A DNA stretch of 64,000 nucleotides from contig VZSF01006826.1 in assembly GCA_013398295.1 (NCBI GenBank), positions 458,575 to 522,574 on the forward strand, read 5' to 3'. This DNA is from Chionis minor. Lineage: Eukaryota > Chordata > Aves > Charadriiformes > Chionididae. The position numbers and the translations under genes are program-made. The notes beneath the pieces were generated by a model, which saw nothing but the letters and a program-made list of their open reading frames with translations, did no database searches and was not told where the DNA came from. This document shows positions 1-14,100 of the stretch, piece after piece; positions within the stretch are counted from its first letter, which is position 1, and the number at the start of each line of letters is the position of its first letter.

Positions 1-2040
1 ACCAAGATCTATAACTATTACAAAAAGTTTGGCTACAAAACTATCGTGATGGGTGCTTCGTTTCGAAATACGGGAGAAATAAAGGCGCTTACAGGCTGCG
101 ACTATCTCACCATTTCACCCAAGCTTTTGGCAGAGCTCAGCAAAGAGTACGTCAAGTTAACTCCCACGCTCAGTATAAAAGAGGGTAAGTCCACTTCTAC
201 GTGCCACAGGCTCGCTCAGCCTCCCTTTCTTGCACATTAAGAGTATGCGGTTCCACTCAGCTCTGTGGTCCTTCTTCCATCCTGCTCTAAGGGGAAGTCT
301 TGACCTCTCTCTAAAGGAAATACTTGTAGTCTCATTACAACACGACTGCTACAGCTGCTGACACACAGTCACTTCTTTAGGCTCCCGGGTCCCCCTGAGC
401 ACACCAACTGGAACGACGAGGGGGTTTGAGTGTGCCTAAATAAGATGCCCCCTCTCCTGAGAGGGCCGGGAGAGCAGAAGGAGGAACTTTACACCTCGTA
501 TGCTTGGGATGAAATTTTACAGAGTATTAGCAAAGATGGCAAACCGAGTTTAATCTTATGTTAATATTCTATTGGTGGTACAATTAGCTCTAGACACGCC
601 AAAAGGTGTGTTTTCCCTCCAGAAACTAATCATATGCAAGATATAAGTGATCTGATCTAGTGATACCATCCACAATGGTTTTGACTGCATGTTCCCATTA
701 CACTACTCTTGCTTTGCTCTAGCCTTAATAAAATGCTACTTTGCAACTCAGAAAATGCGATTCGTGCACAGCTGTAGTCATGGGTTGCCGCTTACAGGGT
801 GCTAGCTGGCTTGTAGGCATGTTATCAATTGAGCTTTTGTTAGGTACTGCCAAATAATCAAAGAGCTAATTGTTCCGCATATTTGCTTAGAATGTCTCAC
901 TGTGGTAGGACTTGCATAATTCTTGGTAATAGGCCTGCAAGTGCTGTACCATTCCGAAGCAGATACAAGCCTCCAGCACACACTTAAACATTGTATTTTC
1001 AGAGAAACTGATTATCTAAAACTAGATCAGGAGCACTTTCAGTCTTGCATCCCGAAGTGTGCTCCTGTAGCAAGTCGTGTGGAAAGCAGTGTTTGAAACT
1101 TTTCGACAGCTGGAGACAGGTCAGAATCTTGAGACTGTTTTCGGAAGCCTGTGGTATTTGATAATAATCTGATAATGTGGTTTTGTTTCTCTTTCAATTC
1201 CTCTTGCACAGCTCAGGCATGTCAGCTTGAGAAGATCCACCTGGATGAGAAGGCATTCCGCTGGCACCACAATGAAGACCAAATGGCTGTGGAGAAACTA
1301 TCTGATGGGATCAGAAAATTTGCTGCAGACGCGATTAAACTGGAGAGGATGTTAAAGGTAGATGTTATATCGTGCTGTCTCCTGCCACCTCTCACCTGCC
1401 TCCCAGTAATGCACAGTTCCTCGTGGCATGGCTAAGGATTAGGAACGTGTAAGCAAGTCCCGTCAGGTTTTTATACAGGCGGTACACGTTATCTAGGACA
1501 GGCAGCTAGCAAACCGGCCACCTAAATTGAGTCAATTTGGTAAACTTCACTGCATCTCACGAAAGAATTCATGCCAGATGTTTACAGCCACACCTGCCGC
1601 TTGAGGCCCAAGGCAGTGTTTAGACTGGCAGCTAATGGAGATAACGCTGCTGTCAAAGTGATAAGTCCCTTAGGTCTAATTGTGAACTTGTTAGCTGTCA
1701 GCAGCGGTACAAGACACATAAATAATCTTCAGATAGCGAGCTGGAAGGAAATCATGCTAGTACTTGGCACAAAGAGGCACCAAGAACAGATATACTGAGT
1801 ATAGCCAGGCCATGTGGAAGTCTTCTGGCAGCTCATGGAGAGTCTTTCAAACAGAATTGGGGGGGAAAAATACACAGCCAGTATACCCAATCTAGGGACT
1901 TGTTCTTGTTGACTGACAACTGCTTAATAGTGACTTAAGCCCGCATTGCTAAAGCACAGTTCCCAAACTCTTACTCAGCTGCTGTTTGTTTACTTCTCTT
2001 TTTCTAGGAGCGAATGTTCAGCGCTGAAAATGGGAAGTAG
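1..2040 (+). CDS. TALDO1: Transaldolase, 3' part (last three coding exons)
   Basis: Transaldolase moves a three-carbon dihydroxyacetone unit between sugar phosphates in the cytosolic, non-oxidative pentose phosphate pathway. Coding exons are 1-184 (reading frame starts at base 1; donor GTAAGT at 185), 1212-1357 (acceptor ...TTGCACAG, donor GTAGAT) and 2008-2040 (acceptor ...TTTTCTAG, stop TAG). The phases join exactly: 184 = 61 codons + 1, then 146 completes the frame. The first exon contains [19 protein letters not shown], a hallmark of the family holding the phosphate-binding Ser and Arg. The second contains [19 protein letters not shown]. The protein ends [10 protein letters not shown], one residue off the human ending as I recall it. 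The N-terminal half, with the Schiff-base lysine, lies outside the window. The last coding exon has only 33 nt. I see no frameshift or stop, so the gene appears intact here. Confidence 0.97.
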
Positions 2041-2430
2041 AAATGGCAGAATTCTCCTGAGTGGTCAAGGCTGAATGAGTGGATCACCTGAGGTTCAATG
2101 GATGTACAAATGTCTTACCTGTAAAAGTCTTATGCTATGTATGAATAGGTTTCTGTATGATGCTTTTTTACCAATTTGCAAAGGGACGAATAGAATTTCA
2201 AATTTTTGTGGCACTTTTGTCAATACATGCAAATTAACACAGACTTTCCTTGTAATGTGTTCATTTCCCTGCTGCAGGGGACATCTGATATAGTATTTTA
2301 ATTTTTAAAAATTTTGTATCAAATTCCTAGTTAAGCCTACATTCCTAACACTTCAAGAAAGCAGTTTTGTCCCTTCCCACCAAGACCTTTCATGCTGTCT
2401 TGCTGTGATTAAAGAGAAGGCGCAGGCTTC
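2041..2430 (+). other. TALDO1: TALDO1 3' UTR with candidate poly(A) signal
   Basis: The sequence after the TAG stop is AT-rich and non-coding. ATTAAA at 2408-2413 is the first good poly(A) signal and would give a UTR of about 390 nt. AATAAA at 2807-2812 and at 3242-3247 (running into an A tract) are alternatives. The true end cannot be fixed without transcript data. Confidence 0.5.
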
Positions 2431-5400
2431 TACTCTTATCTGAGACATATAGATATACTAAACCCACTGGCTCCCAGTCTCTTCCTGTCCTCTTTCTGCA
2501 GCCAAGGTGGCAGCAGTAGTGACTTCCTGGTTGGCAAACCTGGTGAATTAGAATTAGTATTTCAAGGCTTTAACGATGGGGGGGGAGGGGGAAAGCTGTA
2601 TCATAAGCAATTTTTAGGAATTTTGTCAAATACCAGTTTTGTTTACCACTTGCCTAAGAGCCCAGAGCAAGGTAACAGCAAGAACATGGAATTGATTGAA
2701 GCTAAAAATACCACTGGGATTACAACACAGGCATAAGCTACAAATACCACCCATATTATTGAAGGCTACGCTTTCAAAATTAAGTAACTAAGTCTCTCAA
2801 GCTGTTAATAAATAACTTGGCAATTGGTTAATCTGAGCTGGGGGAGCGAACATCGTGGAATTGCTGCCAACCCTACCCCACAAACGAAGGGGGGTTGTGT
2901 GAGGGTTTTTTGTGTTTTGGTGGGGTTTTTTTTCCCCCCTAGAGTTCTGTCAAACCCTCCTTTCCTCATTGTTCTTCAGCTGCCGCTTTTGCAAAGAGGA
3001 AGAGCTGTGTATGGCCTTCCTCAGGAATGACCTAATCCTAATGCAGCACTTGACAATTACAGGGCTTTTCTAATAAGCTGGAGTGCATCTAATTACATTT
3101 CATGCTGTATTTCATTAAAATTAATTAAATATCTCTTATTAGTTTATATAGGTCCAGTTCCATCAAGAGTAGACAAGAGGTTCCTGTTTATATGTAGACA
3201 TAATTAACTGTATCCTGATAGTTGCCTGAACTTAACCTCTTAATAAAAAAAAAAAAAAGACAGCACTAAGGCTACAATCCTTATACACACAGGCTCTATG
3301 CGGCTTGAATAATGCAAGAAAAACGAGCCAAGGGAAGGACCCATCAGGAAGAGCAGTGTGACACAGCAGCAGCACTGTCAGGACACAGTCATAACAACCC
3401 GGGAAGCGTTGTTGCAGCAGGCTGTACGCTCGCAGCGCAGCTGCGGGTCTGAGGACAGACCCCAGAGACGAGAGATGCAGCTGCCTCGGGGCCTCATCCA
3501 GAGCCCTCTGCTCTACAGCTGCGGGCAGCGGTGAGGAGCAGGCCGTGGCAGGAAGCAAGCTGTCCAGAGGGAGGGACCTTTTTCCCTTCCTTTCAAAGGT
3601 CAAGCTAGCATTAAAAGCTTTACCCTGTCCCCACCTCCTGCGGGCTGCTGTGCCATGCAGCCATCTGACCTAGCACTGCAAGGCAGCGTGCGCTGCGATT
3701 TCGATCACTGCAGGCATTACGGACTGTTCAGAGATTTGTACCCTGCTGAAAAAGAAGCTGAACCTCAAGTGCAGCAGAGGCGCCAAGTACAAGCCTGCAG
3801 GCTCCCTGCTTTGGATCCAGCTTTCTCAACATCTGTATTCTGCTCCAGAACAGGAGGTGAGGGGAGGTCTAGCTTCTTAGGAGACTGCAGTTTCCAAAAC
3901 ATGCAAGTTTGGCTCCAGCTGTTACCAGTTACAGAAGTATGAAGCCATGCTCGTCAGGTGAGAGCACGAGGCTTTGAGCCAGCCGGAGTTACACTTCCCT
4001 GGGATAGCTTTAATCACGCGGCACAGCACCACGCAAGACTGCCGGCTGCGGAGATGACAGGCAAGCGAGACCCGCGGCAAGCCAGAGCAACGAGGCAACT
4101 TGGGAAATGTATCACAACTCACGAGCAGGCGCTTCAACACGTCCTCTAAAACCAGCTATTACAATAATCAGCAGAGATGACAGGGTAGGATGGGGATCCT
4201 TAGCCAGACAAAAATACTTCCCCACAGCAACAAGCCTCCTTAATCCAGCAAACTGCGAATATTAAACACAATGTCAGCGATGAAGAGCTGAAGTATTTCC
4301 CATATTCTGAAGAGGAAGATCGGGGGCTGTACAAGTGGTGAATACAGAACTGCTGTACCGAGAGGCCTGTACAGTTATTGCTGGTCTCCCTGAAAAATGG
4401 ATCTTCCTTCCTCACGTGCACGGACAGGTGATAAGCCTCTCTACAGGCTGGAACTTCACTGGATAACTGGGTGATTCTCAGCCTGCCACGACTTGTCTTA
4501 CACCAAGGCAAGCACGTCCTAATGCCTGACTTCTCAGCAAAGGAATTAGAAGGTATTTTAGGCTGCTACTGCATTCTTGCAGGTGGAAGGGTTCAGGCCC
4601 GATTATACCACGGAGAAGCTGTACGAAGCTGAGCTACCCGAGTCAGCACTGACTCCAGCTGCTCAGTCCTCAGACCAGCTTCACTCTCGATGAGCACAGA
4701 AGGACCGTCTGTGTGAACTTGGCATTTACCAGCCCACTGTGATCAACAGGAATCTTTGTTGATTCCTTTAGCTGAGTCATTCTCATGAGATTTGTACCTA
4801 TTTGGCATTAAAATAAATCCAAGGTAATGCAGTGCTGTCAGCTAGCCCTGGGCACCAGCACGTCTTTCCTGCAGAAGAACATGGAGAGCTACATGCCAGT
4901 TTCTGGAAACTGCTCCGCTGTGCATCTGCATCTGACGGACAGTCACTTCTGTGCGTCTGTCCCAGGCTTTAGCTGCTACTGACAAATGGTCAAATCCAGA
5001 AGGAGCCTTCAGACTGCCTGAAAAACCTTTCTGCCCCCCATTACCAGCAAATGTGCTTTTTGCACACTCACAGCATCACAGCACAGGTCAGCAAGCGACA
5101 GACACCCAGCTCCTGAAGATGCCAGCCCCTTAGGTAGCTAAGCATGACCTGTGTGTCCAGGTGCAGTGTCACACTGCAACGTTTGGAGTCACATAAAATC
5201 CAAACTCATTCACTTGAGAGCCGCTTTCATCTCCTCCCCTCTCACACCAAGTGCCCTACAGAATTTTTAACTTCTCTTTTTCCTGCCACTGCTGCCTCCC
5301 TAACAATCTCCTCTAGCACCACGAAGAGGGACAGACGTGACCGCTAACTGAACCTCCTCCACCATCTGTGAACCTTCAGCCTGCCTTTGGATAATGACCA

Positions 5401-5820
5401 CCGACAGCTCTCTGACCCTTCTGCTGATCTGCAGCGCGGAGCGCAGCCCTCTGGAGCCTCTCTCATTTACAACTGAACATCATCATGCGCCTGGCAAAGC
5501 GCCAGCCTCCCTTCCCCGCCAGGCTGGGCGAGCTGCGCCAGCCCCGAGACCTCTGTGCAAAGGCCAACCCCAAGCCCTCAGATAGCCCAGAGGGGGGAAG
5601 CAGCTATTCTGGTCCAGGGATTGAAGCCATTAACGTAAGCTCACCTCCTCACTCAGCAATCAAGTCCTTCCCATCTGAAAGCTGTGTCTTTGATCTCCCT
5701 GGCTACCCAATAGCTCAGGAAATGCCCGGAAGGTACCCGGTCTCTCCTCTGTGGATAATCCTGCTGCCCCTGGGGAGCACATTCCCTATGCACCTCTCAT
5801 ATCTGGGATCCTTTTGTCAG
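2431..5820. other. Intergenic stretch without a recognisable gene
   Basis: This lies downstream of TALDO1. Open frames are short (under about 125 codons), on both strands, and match no family I know. An A-rich tract follows 3245. A long alternative TALDO1 3' UTR could reach about 3250. I see no RNA gene or repeat that I can name. Confidence 0.5.
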
Positions 5821-5821
5821 G

Positions 5822-6112
5822 AAGTCTAGTGGTAGGACAAGGAGTAATGGTTTTAAATTGGAAGAGGGGAGATTTAGATTAGATATTAGGAAGAAGTTCT
5901 TTACTGTGAGGGTGGTGAGGCACTGGAACAGGTTACCCAGGGAAGTTGTGGAGGCCCCATCCCTGGAAGTGTTTAAGGCCAGGCTGGATGGGGCTTTGAG
6001 CAACCTGCTCTAGTCAGAGGTGTCCCTGCCCATGGCAGGGGGGTTGGAACTTGATGATCTTTAAGGTCCCTTCCAACTCTAACCATTCTAGGATTCTATG
6101 AGTCTATGATCC
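5822..6112 (+). mobile_element. CR1 LINE, truncated 3' end
   Basis: The stretch carries the usual CR1 3' wording in the forward direction: AAGAAGTTCTTTACTGTGAG, then CACTGGAACAGGTTACCCAG, GGGGGGTTGGAACTTGATGA and AAGGTCCCTTCCAACTCTA. It ends in degenerate copies of the 8-bp terminal repeat (ATTCTAGG, ATTCTATG, AGTCTATG) near 6088-6112. It is a typical 5'-truncated, inactive copy of about 290 bp with no usable reading frame. Confidence 0.9.
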
Positions 6113-8497
6113 TCTTTTAGCCTGGAGTCCCCCTCCCATGCAAAGACAACCCAGGTGGGTCCCTATTTTGCATCTTTCCCTCTTACTGTAAGACAAGTCC
6201 AAGAGAGACTCCTTAAACTTCTCCAAGCACATGGCATTAGGGACCCACTGCTTTCTCAAAGCCCTTCTGTAGGTTGCTGGTACACCCCAATAGACTCTGA
6301 AATGCAAATGCCATCATGTGTATATGTCATATTTTACATCGTGTCTCACATCCTGCATTTTGGTTTATAATTAGGACAAAAGCCCCGTCAGTGACAGGAA
6401 TAAACCGTCATGGGAGGAGAATGCAGGGAAGTCTTAGAAGAGGGTACCCACATCCTTACTGTCGTACGGGTAACTGGTAGCTCAAAGCAACCAATGTGCT
6501 GGACTGGTCTTTTCTAGACAAGGTCTGTCTGACAAATTGCTGCTCTTGCACTTTCCCCAAAGCCTCTTTGTTCTAGAGCTTTCTCAATGAGAAAGAACCC
6601 AACAATTTTTCTAAAAATATCTCCCAGTCAGCCCTAAAATACCGACAGATCAAAGCTGATCACTTGGGGAACAAGAATGCCCGTAAAGCTTTCTGCTCTG
6701 GAACCATGTGTTCCGAGCCCTGCTGAGCTGGTAACACCACACGTCTCTCAGCAACCAGCATTGCACGTGGCAGGGTGGGAATTCAGGCCCACAGAATTTG
6801 GGGGCTTGCTGCTGTGAAGCTGGACTGTCGGAGGCTTTGAGTATCTGCAAGAAATACCCCTTCTTCCTCCTGGATGACGCAAATGCCCTGCACCCTCACT
6901 CCACCAGCAGAGCCAGGGGATCCATCACCTCACATAGCTGGGACGCAGCTGGCCAGGGTCAGTAAGACCGCGGGGTTCAAACGTAACTCTGAAGCATTCC
7001 AAAAGTTGCTCAAGAGACAATAAAATACTGCAGTGAAAGGGGAAGAGGAGGCAGGAAAAGGTGCCTCAGTAACAGTCAAACCTTACTCCGCTCACCTACA
7101 GACACATGGTCCTCTCTAGAGCTGAGGGGGCAGGACATGAAGAAGTTGTGCTTAAAATATTCACGGTCACAGGACCCTTACCTGCTCTGGTGGCAGCTGC
7201 AGTTTCCCACTTTGGCACAGGGGCTTTTTCTCTTCAGTACAGGCTAGATGTTGTGAGGTGACTGACGTATGAACTCCACGTCCATTCTGGAACAGAGCAA
7301 AACCCAACCTTCAGCCTACACATCTGTTTATCCAGCCACACAAAGCACCTTTACCCCCCAACTCTTGCTCAGCTTCATCTCTCTTCAGGGGATAAAGAAA
7401 TCTCTCCCAGGAGCCTGTCTGAACCCGTTTACAATCTCCTCCTAGTGGCTTCCCAAATCCCCATACCTCCTCAGATTGAGAAATGGGCAGCACGAGATGT
7501 ATGTTGTCTCCCAGAAAGGTTTTTAGCTATCACAGCCACAAGGACAAGCTTAAAGTCAGCAAGTAGGGGCAAATAAAGTGCACGTGCATACATAAATCCC
7601 AAAGAACCAATACACACACTTTAAAACTCGATTTAAAAATGCCCTCACCCGTTAATAAACACACCCGGAGTCAGTACTACTTCCCAGCCACAAAGGCTCA
7701 ACCTTTCCCACCCCTTGGGCCAGAAAGTCTCCCTTTACCACCTGCTTTATACCTGAGCCCAACTACCAGGCCCTCCTCACAAGATGGGCTTCACCTGGGC
7801 TGCCCCAGCCCCACAGCAGGAGAAGAGCCAGCACAAAGGGCTGACCAGAGTGCAAATCCACCCCATGAGCCTGCTGGCATACCAGGCTGGAAAAGGATGG
7901 TCTCTCTAGCCTCCGTTCCCAAATTCCAAGAGGAAACAGTGCTGTATCTCCCCATACACGTGGGTCTTGCCTAGAAAGTAGGAACCCATACGTTTCTGTG
8001 CAAGCAGTGACTGTCTGCAGAGATCTTGGCACGTATCACAGTTCTGGAGCATTCCTGCAAGAGAAAAATATTAATGAAAATATTAGAGCCTCCAACGACA
8101 GCAGACTGTATTCAAAGCTCAGCAAGTGATCGAATGGACACTTGGAACTCTTATTGTCATTGTAATTCTCAGGCAGGGAAGTAAGCGGCAGAAATATAAT
8201 TAATAAAACAAAGCCTCAGGAGAAAGCAAACTTTGTTTAACAGACCGGGCAGACGGGAGCACAGAACACTTGTGAATTCTGTGCTTGGGAGCACAGAATA
8301 CAGCTGGCAAGAGAATGAATTCTGGTTTGCTCACAGAATTGAAAAAAAAGGCACCTACACACAAAACATGCAAATCATGAAACAAATAAATTTGGGACTT
8401 ACAAAGAAGCAGGATAAATGGAAGTAAAAAGCTGAAATACTGATTTTATTTGGGGTTAAATGCAACATTTTGTCGCCTAGGTTTTTCATGCAGACTT

Positions 8498-8553
8498 CGT
8501 ACATTTCATATGTACATTTCGTACATTTCATATGTACATTTCATACATTTCAA
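8498..8553. repeat. 22-bp tandem repeat, about 2.5 copies
   Basis: The unit CGTACATTTCATATGTACATTT occupies 8498-8519 and repeats exactly at 8520-8541, followed by a partial CATACATTTC. Each unit contains CATATG and the two half-sites GTACATTT, so single strands could fold. No gene is adjacent. It is a simple local expansion. Confidence 0.85.
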
Positions 8554-11028
8554 TGAAAACATATGAAATATCCTATTTCAGTGATTTTGCGGCTTCTTGG
8601 CTAAAAAGTTTGTTATATTCAGTACAAAGTTGTGGAAAATGTGTTCAACGCAGAAGTGCAATTTGTAGCAAATTAATTAAAAAAAAAAAAAAGAAAATAT
8701 AATCCCGAGCTCCGCTCTGGTCTCCCTGTGGCACATTTTATTATTCATTCCTTAGGGTACCCTAGGTAAAAGCAAAGAGCCTCGTTGTCAGGGCTCCTGA
8801 CACACAGATGTATGAAAAAAAATACAGTCCTTGCACTGAAGAGGCACCCAACTGCGGGCACCCAGCACCTCAGCGGTACGCTGGGGCTCTCCCTTGCCAG
8901 GAACTGCCCAGGCTCGGGGTCTCCCGCTCTCATCCTGACACCAAAGGGGGCTCCACGACGAGGCCCAGCCCCACCAACCACTGCTCCAGCCCGCGGTACG
9001 GCCTGAGGCATCGCGGAGTAAAATCAAAGCGCACGGCTCGCGGTTTCAGATCTACCACGCAGCCTGAGCAGACCTATAAATAATATTTAGTATGAGATAA
9101 TATAAGAAATATGGTAACTGTTAGAAACGTTTTAGCTATAATTGGTAGTTTAAGTCTATACAAGTAATTATTAATTCACTGGCAGCTCAGATCAACTTAG
9201 CTTTATTGTAGCTCACATGGAAGTAAAAAGATCAGGAAGTTTTGGAGGGACAACCCAGGTAAAGCAGCCAGTCCATGGGCAAAAGGCGTGAAGAAACTGC
9301 TGAGCTCCAAGGAGCCACAGAATACAATTTTGACCTTATGATACAATTCTGCCCAATTATTTTATATGGGTTTAACTACTTTTGTACTGGAAAATAGTAG
9401 AACAGAGATTTGGCAGCACAAGCATTCCTCCCTCTCCTTGAACCAACACACATGTAGAGGCGCCCCCGAGGACGCCCAAGCCTATGTTGAAACTGAGGCA
9501 CACCAGATTGGTTTTGTCCTTGTAGGCAACATCTCCTTAGATCAACACTAACGACTGTCTGAAAGAACACTACTATTCTCCTTTTTACTTTTGTTTCTCT
9601 GTTCCTATGTTTTGCATAAATTTAATTTCACATAGCTCACGAATTTGCTGTATCTGTACCGCATTAGTGTTTGTTTTCCATATTGCATACCTTCACTGGC
9701 AAGTAAAATCCTTTTTTAATCTGTTATGGTGAAAGCTAACCTGCTTCGAGGCAGGGTACTCAGATTCTCCTTGTTTTCCAGGCTTTAGCCTGGAAGTCTC
9801 GGAACTTTATACAGAAATTGTATGATCCAGTATTTGTATTTGAAAAAAAAAATTCTTTTCTACTGGGAAAATAAGTAAAACCCCTCCACCATCCAGAACG
9901 CAAATAAAGGGCAAGCAATTAACGACTGTAACCCAGTGGCAGGGCTGCTTTGCGTTTGTGGTCCATGCAGGAGTCCAGCTCTGAAGTGAACGTGCCACGA
10001 CCCGCAGCATCCGACACTCTGCTCGCCGTCCTGCAGGATAAGGGACTTGCAGGTCCCAAGCCCCACGGGGCTGCACACACGGGGCCTCCCAGAGGATATC
10101 TGCACAGCGTCCGTGAACTTCTCCTGGGAAAAGAGCGACTGCAGGAGGCCCTGTCAGGCTTCTGCGTGTTTAACCACCACTGCGCTGTCAGGGCGAGGAC
10201 TGTCAAAGGCCCTGCAGGCTCCGCTGCACCACACCGATCCCAGTGTAACCAGCGGAAGCTCATCACCTACCACCTGCCCTCCGGGGCTGGCTTTGCTTCT
10301 GCTTTCCCGCGGGCACCTAGCTTAGTCTGAGCTCAGGCGCATTCGCATCACGCAAAGCGAGTGCATGCAGAGGGGTCTTCCCTTTTGTCCTATGGAATCC
10401 ACGCAACCGCAGCACCCTCCGGGCAGTTTTGTCTAAGGAAACGCAGCATTTCTAGAAAGCAGAGGGAACTGTTCCCTTGCCACAGTTCACATCGCTCAGA
10501 CGCAGTCTGATACCCAGCCTGGCGTTACGCTGCACTAACAGGGACGTGGTGCCTAAATAGGAATTCAGCTTCACCTCTGCAGCACCCGAGCAGTACAAGT
10601 CCCATCTCTTCTTCCCAGAAACTCCAGTTTATACTGCCCACGTTTGATCTAGGAGATCAAGAGACCAGAGCAACCCCACGGGCTCAAACTCACTTTCAGT
10701 GGCAACACAGCTATTTAAATTTCACTCAGTTGTTCCGAGATTCAAAATGAGCAACTTAAAAGAATCTGCTGCAATTCAGGGCCGGCCCTTGGCTTTACAG
10801 AAAGAAAAACTACAAAGTGGAGGCCTTTGTGGAGAAAGAGGGTTTGGGAACAGGTGATGCTGAGTAGGGATAATTTCTAAGGAAAGCATTAGCACATGAT
10901 GATTTAGGAGATGACAAACGCTGAAGGCTTTCATGACAAGAATTCTAACCATGCTCTCCTCACCCTCCTAAGACAAGGAGCACGGGAGAGCAGACTATGG
11001 TCACAGGTTCCTGGGAAGCCACAAGAAT

Positions 11029-11132
11029 AGCTTGGTGTACCTAACCCTGTGTTAACACGCATTTTGTGCGACCGTAGCCCAGCTTAGCGTACCTAACCCT
11101 GTGTTAACATGCATTTTGTGCAACCGTAGCCC
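11029..11132. repeat. 52-bp direct tandem duplication
   Basis: The unit at 11029-11080 is followed immediately by a second copy at 11081-11132. They differ at about four positions (for example GCTTGGTGTAC against GCTTAGCGTAC, and AACACGCATT against AACATGCATT). Both keep CTAACCCTGTGTTAACA and CCGTAGCCC. The near identity suggests a fairly recent duplication in otherwise non-repetitive DNA. Confidence 0.9.
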
Positions 11133-14100
11133 GCCTGCCCAGCACAGGTACAGAGAAGCCACAAGCCTTTCCTCGGAAACTGGTGAGAGGAAAGGAACAT
11201 CTCCGCACTCAGGGTTTGGGGATGGTTTGCTGGTGGCTGCGGAGGAAGGCGAAGGTCTGTCCAGAGCAGTACCACCACCTTGTGGGGAGGCTGCAATATC
11301 CCACGGCACCTCTTCCTTTCCAAGATTCACAAAAGACAACTAACTGATGAGCACAAATGCAAGGTTCCCAGCCTTCCCTTGTGGTGGCAGGTCTCTAATT
11401 TCATCCTTCAGCTCTATGCAAACACACAAAGCTGGGGGGGGAAGAAAAATAAAAAGAAGAAAAAAGAAAAAGACCCCCACAAAAAACCCATCCAAATGCT
11501 TTTCTTTCCTCTTTCAGCTCCCTCTTGCGTTCCGCGACCCAGTCTGCTGCAGGAGACATGCTGCTGCTCCTGCCAGTTGCTCTCAGTACTTCCCGTACTC
11601 TTGAAACAAGGGTGCAAGAGGAGAGGTACAGGAGAGCAGAGCTGTTGGGAAAACAGGCGGTGGGATCCACACGTCTGACACAGTTCATCAAGTCATTTGT
11701 TTTCAGCCTCCCAAGGTAGAACTTCACTTTAAAATTAGTCCTTAGAGATTCACGTATAAGGACTATCAAATAGAGCCATCAGAGGCTATTACAGACTATG
11801 TGAAACAAGCCAGACAGTATCCAACAGGCACCATTCACAACTTGAAAGCCAATCAGGATCGAAGAGTCACTTCCATTTATTCTGATACGTGTTTGGATGC
11901 ATTGGCATTACAGAGGAAACTGGTGCCTTGGTGTTCCCGGCTGCCTAGTCCCAGCAGGATGACAGCTCAGCTTCTGACACTGTCTTCTGCATCCTAGGGG
12001 ACAACGCAGACATCCCACATGGGGGAATCGAGGGAACACACTGGCCCCTCAAGCTGAGATGAAATACCCTACAGCCCTAGAAGTCTGCCTTTGACAAAAG
12101 CCTCCTTTAATGTCTTGCTAGTATTAAACATTTTCCTGCAGAGGACACCCTAGCACTACAGAGGACACAACACACTGGGTGTAGCCCTCTGGGACACTGG
12201 TGTGACAGGTCCGGCAGCCAGGTAACATCTTACAGAGCTGTGGGACTCCGTCCCGCTGGGATTACCCTGTTTGGCTCACTGCTGTTGTGAGGGACAAGCA
12301 CTCAAGCAAAGCCCAATCACTCTCAGTTAATTGTCACAGCTGCGACTGCAACAGCCTACAAGGGAGCTCCAAGCCGGCAGTAGTCCGTGCTAAGTGGACA
12401 ACTGTGTACGGAGCCAAAGGGCTGTTCCATCAGCGGTGGAACAGAAGTCAGTTTGAACAGAAAAGCACTTGATACGCAGAATCAAATGGCAGAGCTTATC
12501 ACAGAGCACCTAAGACAAATAAAGCAGAAGGGGTGGGGTTTTTTATTTTTTAAAATATTATACTGTGGAAGCTCCAGGAAAAGAATCTTATTTAAACATT
12601 TTAATACACTAATGGAATGCTAGTATGACTAACAGCCATCAGCTGCAGACAGCAACGAGGAGTGACTCCAAGCATCCCGTAAGGAATCCCTCAAAACAAG
12701 CAAATGCTTCATTAAGTGTTCTTAAGAGACAACACTTTCCCCCATCAGAAAAGTTGCATCTGCCCAAGTTGTCTCTGACACCTTCTCTGGATTCCAAGGA
12801 TCTAAGCTACCTCCACTGAGCGCAGCTACAGTACCAAGCTGTGGGAGGGCACGGCAGCGCAGAGGCCGCGTGATCAGAGCCCAAGCTGCTGGGGATTTGG
12901 CCGTTCCTCACCACCTTTCATGTCACTCATTCATCTCTCTCACCCTGTAAACATTAGGTTAGTTAAACCAGAAAGACAACCTTTTCATTACTGTTACACC
13001 CAAAACTTGAATTGAATTCAAGTGTAGAAGTACCAAAATTGAGATCACACCCACAAGCAGGTCCCGGGGCTCACTCCAACTGCTGCATCAGTTTACAAGG
13101 TGTTTTGCACTTAGGTGTTTCGAGCATCCCTCTTCTCAACGTGTGTAAAACTGCCAGTAAAGACTCCTATTGCCTTAAAGATGTTCTCTACTCTTCCTTT
13201 CTTCCCTGCAGGGATCAACTCCACACCTTTAGTGGTGGGTGTGGTGCTGGGACGCAGGGATGTGTGTTGTCATCTTGCTCGTGAAGAAGTCCTTTGTGGG
13301 GGTACAACACGGGAATGTTTCTTTACAGCTGTGAGCCAACTGCTGTAAAGATTATCCTAGGGATAAATCATCTGAGAAAGCCCCTTATCCCTTTGGATTC
13401 ATCCCACAAATGTTTCTGCTCCATGTATTACAGAAGCACCCTGATGCTTCTAGCAGATACTTCAATGCCTGCCCACAGGAACATCAGAGGAAAATACAGA
13501 ATTATGCTCTCATGCATTAAGACCAGACAAGATATAACATTCTTCATGTGTGTGGTTCCCTCAATAAAATAAAGTAAAAAACAAAAAGTCAGCAGCTGGG
13601 TGTTAGTAGGAACAGAAGTAGATTTCTAAGGAAATAAGCCTGGCTGATAACATCCCTAGGACCAAAGCACCAAGCGCTCCAGAGCACAACACTGAACCCA
13701 TGGAGATGTGTGTGGGCTGCAAACCTCCAGTATTTGATGCTTTCAATTTGTTTGAGAAGCAGTTTCTGGTTTTGGAACAACAGGGCCCGTCATGTGGTTT
13801 AAATGCCAGAATCCTCTATAAACAACTGATCACAGAGACAGTGAAACACCAAGTATTTGCAAGTGGGCAAATTGCTTCACTCCAGCCAGGTAGAGGGGAA
13901 AGCCACCCCATGGCAGAACACGCGCTAAATGAGTATGTCAAGAGCTGGCACGTTTTGAGGACTCCCGACATTGCCTCTAGCTCATTTCTCACCAGTTCAG
14001 GTCAGTTATACACCATTTCTAAGCCACAGCACTAGGTGGATCATTAACACAGATCTTTACATTCAAATTAACATTCAGCTAAGATTAGCACACATGGTGG

